Shown one piece after another: positions 53,356 to 57,650 of a DNA stretch of 57,650 nt (within the stretch, counting starts at the first letter, position 1; each line of letters begins with the position of its first letter). The notes below the pieces were generated by a model. That model searched no databases and was not told the DNA's origin. It saw only the letters and a program-made list of their open reading frames with translations. This stretch comes from Cytophagales bacterium (GTDB lineage: Bacteria; Bacteroidota; Bacteroidia; Cytophagales; Microscillaceae). The position numbers were made by a program, and so were the translations under genes. The stretch covers positions 1-57,650 of the forward strand of contig RDZE01000006.1 in NCBI GenBank assembly GCA_004293905.1, given 5' to 3'.

Positions 53356-55113
53356 CTATATTTCTTTGCTATTTTGTTCTGTATATTTGTATAACACAAA
53401 ACTAACAATGCCAATGATTGCCCAAATACCCGCTTTTTGGTATTCCATAAAAAGCAATTCGCCAAGGCTAAAAAGCAATGCATAAATATAAACCACACCA
53501 CTGAGCCAAAGCACTAACAAATAACGAATGGAACTTTTGGGAGGGTCTATTTGCAGGGCTTTGTAGATAGGTTGCCAGTACCCTTGAGGGCGTATATTTT
53601 CACAAAACTGTTTGAGTTTTGTCATATCATCAGGGGGGGTAAGTAGGGTTACCAAAATCCATGCGACTGTAGTAAAAGCCACCGTAAAGAAAAAACTATC
53701 AGGGAAAGGCATTTGCCAATAGAATTTAGCAAAAGCATAGGGGATAAAAGGGGCAATCGTTGCCGTTATTTCGCTCCAAGCATTGATGCGCCACCAATAC
53801 CATCGCAAAATGAGCACTGCTCCCAAACCCGCTCCTGCTTCTATCATAAATTGGAATGCCCCTTCTAAGGTACTGATTTGTGTAGTAACGGCAAAAGCTA
53901 CTACCATGAGTATAAAATTAGCCCATCGCGAAGCCATTACCATCTGCGTGGGGTTGTTGGCTTTTTCAGGGTTCAATAGGGCATAAAAATCATTGACCAA
54001 ATAGCTCGTTCCCCAGTTGATTTGTGTAGAGATGGTACTCATATAGGCGGCTAAAAAAGCTACCAACAGCAAACCTCGCAATCCATCGGGCAGGAAATCG
54101 CGCATAGCCATTACATAGCCTAACTTTTTATCTTGTGCCGAAAGGTCGGGGTAGAGGTAAATGGCACATAGCCCCACAACTATCCAAGGCAAAGGACGAA
54201 TGGCGAAATGCGCTATCTGAAAAAATAAGGTAGCCCAAAGTGCATGTTTTTCATTTTTAGCACTCATCATTCTTTGTGCCACGTAGCCACCTCCGCCCGG
54301 CTCCATACCCGGATACCAACTTGCCCACCATTGGAAACCTACATACGCCAAGAAAGTAGCCCCTCCTAATACGAAGGTTTTGCCTTGCTGTGCCAATCCT
54401 TCTGCGCTCCAAGAAAAGGCAGGCAAAAACGAAAAACTTTCCGCAGGAATTTTACTCTTTAGCCCCGCAATGCCTCCTATCGCCTCTGATTGCACTACTA
54501 AAACTGCCAAAATCACACAGCCCAACATTGCAATCCAAAACTGGAAAAAATCAGTAATAGCCACTCCTAACAACCCAGATAGGCTGGAGTATATTACCAC
54601 AAAAAGCATGAGCCCGCCCACTGCCCAAAGTGCTTCCCAATAAGAGAGATTGAAAAAAACAATCAGCAATGATGCCATCGCTACATTGACCCAAGCAATG
54701 ACTACAGAATTGAGAAAAATGCCCAAATAAATTGCCTTGAAGCCACGCAACCAACGGGCGGCATTGCCCGAATAGCGTTTCTCTATGATTTCTATGTCTG
54801 TAATAACACCTGCCCTGCGCCAATATTTAGCAAAAAAGAACACTGAAAGCATACCGCCAATGAGCCCGTTCCACCAAATCCAATTGCCACTAATGCCATG
54901 ATTGGCTACAATTTCGGCAATCAAAAGAGGGGTATCGGCAGCAAAAGTAGTAGCGACCATAGATGTACCTGCCACCCACCAAGAAAGGTTGCGACTGCCC
55001 AAAAAGAAACTTGCAATGTCCTTACTTCCTTCATTTTTATAGAGAAAACTGATGTAAAGCGTAATGAATAAAAAAGAAACAATGATGATGATGTCAAGTG
55101 CGGAAAGGGTCAT
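53356..55113 (-). CDS. Sodium:solute symporter
   Basis: A 585-residue SSS-family transporter with about thirteen hydrophobic spans. The N-terminal DIIIIVSFLFITLYISFLY and FLGSRNLSWWVAGTSMVATTFAADTPLLI are family blocks, as is the MVMASRWANFILMVVAF segment. It probably couples Na+ to uptake of a sugar, amino acid or small acid; the substrate cannot be read from sequence. It starts 3 bases after the DUF1697 gene, so the two are one transcript. Confidence 0.88.
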   Translation of the reverse strand: MTLSALDIIIIVSFLFITLYISFLYKNEGSKDIASFFLGSRNLSWWVAGTSMVATTFAADTPLLIAEIVANHGISGNWIWWNGLIGGMLSVFFFAKYWRRAGVITDIEIIEKRYSGNAARWLRGFKAIYLGIFLNSVVIAWVNVAMASLLIVFFNLSYWEALWAVGGLMLFVVIYSSLSGLLGVAITDFFQFWIAMLGCVILAVLVVQSEAIGGIAGLKSKIPAESFSFLPAFSWSAEGLAQQGKTFVLGGATFLAYVGFQWWASWYPGMEPGGGGYVAQRMMSAKNEKHALWATLFFQIAHFAIRPLPWIVVGLCAIYLYPDLSAQDKKLGYVMAMRDFLPDGLRGLLLVAFLAAYMSTISTQINWGTSYLVNDFYALLNPEKANNPTQMVMASRWANFILMVVAFAVTTQISTLEGAFQFMIEAGAGLGAVLILRWYWWRINAWSEITATIAPFIPYAFAKFYWQMPFPDSFFFTVAFTTVAWILVTLLTPPDDMTKLKQFCENIRPQGYWQPIYKALQIDPPKSSIRYLLVLWLSGVVYIYALLFSLGELLFMEYQKAGIWAIIGIVSFVLYKYTEQNSKEI

Positions 55114-55116
55114 AGA

Positions 55117-55665
55117 TTAATGATTGGTTTTGTTTTCGATAAGTTTTAGTAGCGTTTCTACAGTGTTCCAATTGCGTGTAGTGGCAGTGGTTTTTAGTTT
55201 TTTCTCTATAAAATTATTATTAAATTTAGTCTTGCCATATCCAGTAGGGCAATGTATATACAGTACCTGTTCGCCCAATGCATAACTATCAGTAACCTCA
55301 GGAATGACCAACTCGTGAAGGGCATCTTCTGTGGGCATACGCCACAAAAAAGTACAATAGAGTTCTTTTTTATCGTGTTCGGGGGCGTATGGATTTTGTG
55401 CTACGATGGTTTTGAGCATATCGGCACTGATGAGCAAACTTTGTACTGTGAAATGATAAGTTTTGAATAATTCTGCTTCTATTTCACTATTGAGTACTTC
55501 AGGGGTGCGTGCGGCAGGGTCAGTAAAGTATACATTGCCTGTTTGTATATAAGTGTTTACTTCTTTCAAGCCTATTTGTTCATAACAGGTTTGTAGGGAA
55601 GCCATACTTAGTAGTTTTTGCCCCGATACGTTGATGCCTCTTAGTAAAGATAGATAAAAATTCAT
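55117..55665 (-). CDS. DUF1697 domain protein
   Basis: A 182-residue cytoplasmic protein of the DUF1697 family: LLRGINVSGQKLLSMASLQ at the start, VNTYIQTGNVYFTD, and the C-terminal YGKTKFNNNFIEKKLKTTATTRNWNTVETL. The family is widespread and of unknown function. It lies between the DUF4421-like gene and the symporter, closely packed with the latter. Confidence 0.88.
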   Translation of the reverse strand: MNFYLSLLRGINVSGQKLLSMASLQTCYEQIGLKEVNTYIQTGNVYFTDPAARTPEVLNSEIEAELFKTYHFTVQSLLISADMLKTIVAQNPYAPEHDKKELYCTFLWRMPTEDALHELVIPEVTDSYALGEQVLYIHCPTGYGKTKFNNNFIEKKLKTTATTRNWNTVETLLKLIENKTNH

Positions 55666-55696
55666 GAGGCGAAGTTATTATTTTTTTATAGAAATA

Positions 55697-56731
55697 TCAA
55701 TTTTTCTTTTTTCCTCCAAAGAATGATTTTTTGCCTGCCATCCATTTTACCTTGAAGCGATGTGCCAAAAATGCCGAAATTTCTAAATTATTGGTTCTGT
55801 ATTGTACAAACTCGGTATTCATTGCCTGAAGGTCTAACATTGCAGATGCGCCAATAACCCATTTTTGGGTATGGTAACCTACCGAAGCCCTTGCTATCCC
55901 TTTCAGAAAATAATTAAGACCTACCTGAGTATTATTGTTTTGGGCTTGACCTTCATGATATTGCAAACCTACCAGCCCAGAGGCACTTGCGCTGATGTAA
56001 AAATGTTTTTTGACGATGAATGTATGCGCATAACCCGGCGTGATAGCAAAAGTATAAAAAGTATTTTGGTTAAAAGCTGCCTCAGGGCGGAAGTTAATGC
56101 CGATATTATTAGTAGTAAAACTTGAGTCTGCTTTGGCATTGAAATAACCCAATGAGCCGTTTATGATAAAAGAACCACCATTTTTATTTTGTTTTTCATC
56201 ATGGACAAAGGCAGCACGATAAGAAAATTTATCTCCGTTGAATGTATAAAAAACATTGACTGAAAAATTTTGTAGTCTTATGTCATCTCTCCTTTGTAGT
56301 GCCTGACCTGTTATGATATTATTGATTAAATTGCTAATATCTTCTATAAAATAACCCTGATACTCTTGGTAATAAATATCATAGCCCAATTTTTTGCCGA
56401 AAGAATGTACTTGCAAGTCAAAATACTTACTTTCTCCTTGCCTATCTCTGATGAGTGGGTGTTGTGCTAATTTGAAACCAAAACTAATAGCCAAACCCTT
56501 GAAGTTTACGCCTACACTTACAGAGTTTCTTACGCTGGGTCTATACCAAAGAGGTTCTAAAAATTGAGTAATGCCATTGATGCGTGGGCTAAGCGTGAGG
56601 TCTAAGCCTCGATAAGTCGCACCTGTTTTGATGAGCATATAATCCTCAAATTTTTGGATATAACTGCTATCATTTTGTGCGGCAAGAGTGTATGTTGTAC
56701 TAATGAGCAATATGGAAAGTAGATATTTCAT
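55697..56731 (-). CDS. DUF4421-like secreted outer-membrane protein
   Basis: Start 56731 gives 344 residues with a signal peptide (YLLSILLISTTYTLAAQND). The mature part is beta-rich and looks like a small barrel: NGITQFLEPLWYRPSVRNSVSVGVNFKG, YDIYYQEYQGYFIED, FYTFAITPGYAHTFIVKKHFY and the ending FLAHRFKVKWMAGKKSFFGG. The set resembles the DUF4421 family, but this identification is not certain. A promoter lies at 56751-56780. Confidence 0.7.
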   Translation of the reverse strand: MKYLLSILLISTTYTLAAQNDSSYIQKFEDYMLIKTGATYRGLDLTLSPRINGITQFLEPLWYRPSVRNSVSVGVNFKGLAISFGFKLAQHPLIRDRQGESKYFDLQVHSFGKKLGYDIYYQEYQGYFIEDISNLINNIITGQALQRRDDIRLQNFSVNVFYTFNGDKFSYRAAFVHDEKQNKNGGSFIINGSLGYFNAKADSSFTTNNIGINFRPEAAFNQNTFYTFAITPGYAHTFIVKKHFYISASASGLVGLQYHEGQAQNNNTQVGLNYFLKGIARASVGYHTQKWVIGASAMLDLQAMNTEFVQYRTNNLEISAFLAHRFKVKWMAGKKSFFGGKKKN

Positions 56732-56750
56732 CTCTTTGTTATTTATTCGC

Positions 56751-56780
56751 AAATATATTTTTTTTATGCAATACTGACAA
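56751..56780 (-). promoter_or_regulatory. Promoter of the DUF4421-like operon
   Basis: Minus-strand TTG (56780-56778), a 19-base spacer, and TATATTTG (56758-56751) fit the consensus. The start codon is 20 bases further on. Confidence 0.6.
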
Positions 56781-56802
56781 ATAATAAACAAATATTGTGT
56801 TC

Positions 56803-57282
56803 CCCAAAAGTGAAAATCAATTTATAAGTTTGAACTTATCTATTAGGGTGAAAAGTGCTAAAACAACTTGTACTATACAACTATGCCGCTCCCTCAGTCA
56901 TAATTAACAAGTTAGAATTCCTGCCTTTTTTACGAGATTAGTAAGCAACACTCTCTGCATTTTTTTTCACTAAATTATGTGTACCATCAAGGCATAATAA
57001 TCGGGTATTGAGCCGAGGCACATGCGACTTCAAACAAGGCTCAATATTGCTCCACTTTTTGAACTTGAGTTTATAAACGATACAAGAAAGAATATCTATT
57101 GGATTAAATTTGCTTGAATAACCTCGTTTATTTTTAAGAATAAAAGCCAAGTCTATTTTTGTAATGGATTGATTCTTAAACTAATTTACAAAATTTTGGG
57201 CTACTCTTTATCAAAATAAAGTTGAATTACCTCGATGAAAAAAAGCATTTTATAAATTCCTCTTTTCTTTTTTTGGGTTGAC
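56803..57282 (-). mobile_element. Decayed IS element with terminal repeats
   Basis: The transposase frame (56938-57150) reads FNPIDILSCIVYKLK, then jumps to FKKWSNIEPCL and LLCLDGTHNLVKKNAESVAY. The LDGTH..K..AE.V.Y block holds the first catalytic aspartate of an IS5-like DDE transposase. An internal deletion joins the YKLK and FKKWS blocks. After a TAA stop the frame continues with SRKKGRNSNLLIMTEGAA, so a CAA-to-TAA change is likely. Left (56803-56827) and right (57245-57282, inverted) ends share CCCAAAA, GAAAA and ATTTATAA, and are likely terminal inverted repeats. Confidence 0.75.
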
Positions 57283-57419
57283 AGTTTTTTCCCTGAAAAC
57301 CCGTTCTGAAAACCCGTTCAATCTGTAAAATCCGTATCCCATATAAAAAGTAATAGAACAGGTTTTAGAAATTTCTTTTCTTTAGGTTGTGCTTTAAAAA
57401 CAGAGTTTATAAAAAACGC
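57283..57419. other. Intergenic, repeat-like motifs
   Basis: No gene was seen. The stretch holds CTGAAAACCCGTT twice and AATCTGTAAAATCC, which resemble the AATCCTGAAAATCC type of repeat of the array at 42076-42388. Confidence 0.4.
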
Positions 57420-57569
57420 CTACTTGCTCCAAGGAATGATTATCAAACTTATTGTAGTTACTACTATGAATAATAACAACACTATTAGATTTGTACGAAT
57501 CATTTTTTTCAAAGAAAGGTATTCATTATACATAGGAGAGTCAGGGATTTTACATTGCATCAAACCCAT
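57420..57569 (-). CDS. Possible small membrane protein
   Basis: A 49-residue frame on the minus strand (start ATG at 57567-57569; a second ATG at 57558-57560) ends in a single hydrophobic span (TNLIVLLLFIVVTTISLIII) followed by PWSK. No relative was recognised and it is short, so it is uncertain. It lies between the decayed IS element and the window edge. Confidence 0.35.
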   Translation of the reverse strand: MGLMQCKIPDSPMYNEYLSLKKMIRTNLIVLLLFIVVTTISLIIIPWSK

Positions 57570-57593
57570 TAAGTTAGTCTAAAACTGTGGCAC

Positions 57594-57618
57594 GGGGCTT
57601 GTTCGAAGCCTCGTTTTT
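57594..57618 (+). terminator. Possible terminator hairpin at the window edge
   Basis: GGGGCTT and AAGCCTC form a short stem around GTTCG, followed by GTTTTT. It may end a plus-strand transcript or be part of a repeat; no plus-strand gene is seen just before it. Confidence 0.35.
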
Positions 57619-57650
57619 GCTAAAAAGATGACCGAAAAAGGCATACTTTC

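Overview
The window looks like a chromosomal segment from an AT-rich member of the Bacteroidota, most likely a Cytophagales or Flexibacter-like gliding or filamentous lineage. The basis is the promoter style (repeated TTTG-N19-21-TAnnTTTG elements), weak ribosome binding sites, several 7TMR-DISM sensor proteins, a TonB-dependent receptor, and Bacteroidota-type lipoproteins. The genus is not determined.

Layout. 1-3119: a partial DHFR-like gene and a solitary MmeI-like restriction-modification protein. 3359-4713: a di-haem cytochrome c peroxidase lipoprotein with a small partner. 4820-11464: a minus-strand run holding a DUF2339 membrane protein, two SpoIIE-type phosphatases and, between them, ispF. 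11632-15979: sufB, then an AraC regulator with two short-chain dehydrogenases, the first broken by a small deletion. 16162-19905: FGE-like protein, pssA, prs and a DUF819 permease. 19960-20215: relic of an IS5-type transposase. 20342-24775: membrane protein, WG-repeat lipoprotein, an unknown protein, a PaiB-like protein and pruA. 24926-26199: a helix-turn-helix-like protein and a small protein resembling CRISPR-associated Csx20, with no CRISPR array or cas gene in the window. 26216-30115: TPP riboswitch, TonB receptor, PnuC-family transporter and NadR-like bifunctional protein. 30089-35538: class V aminotransferase, gpsA, a GAF/PAS sensor with no output domain, a secreted protein and a pentapeptide-repeat protein. 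35674-36308: a frameshifted REP-associated tyrosine transposase bracketed by its palindromes. 36393-38093: three tandem lipoprotein paralogues. 38398-42028: a 7TMR-DISM histidine kinase and small proteins. 42076-42388: a short tandem repeat array. 42351-46266: an operon with a TetR regulator, an ABA4-like protein and a CcoI-type copper ATPase. 46414-56731: ndk, tRNA-Gln, mnmG, an OmpA-like protein, paralogous membrane proteins, ftsY, an SSS symporter, DUF1697 and DUF4421-like proteins. 56803-57282: a decayed IS element whose terminal repeats can still be seen.

Most of the window is housekeeping and membrane or signalling genes. The most interesting points are the orphan Csx20-like gene, the thiamine-riboswitch operon carrying NAD-salvage-type genes, the REP transposase unit, the decaying tandem lipoproteins, and the IS-end-like repeats that bracket the histidine kinase gene. 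No complete new system could be shown from sequence alone.
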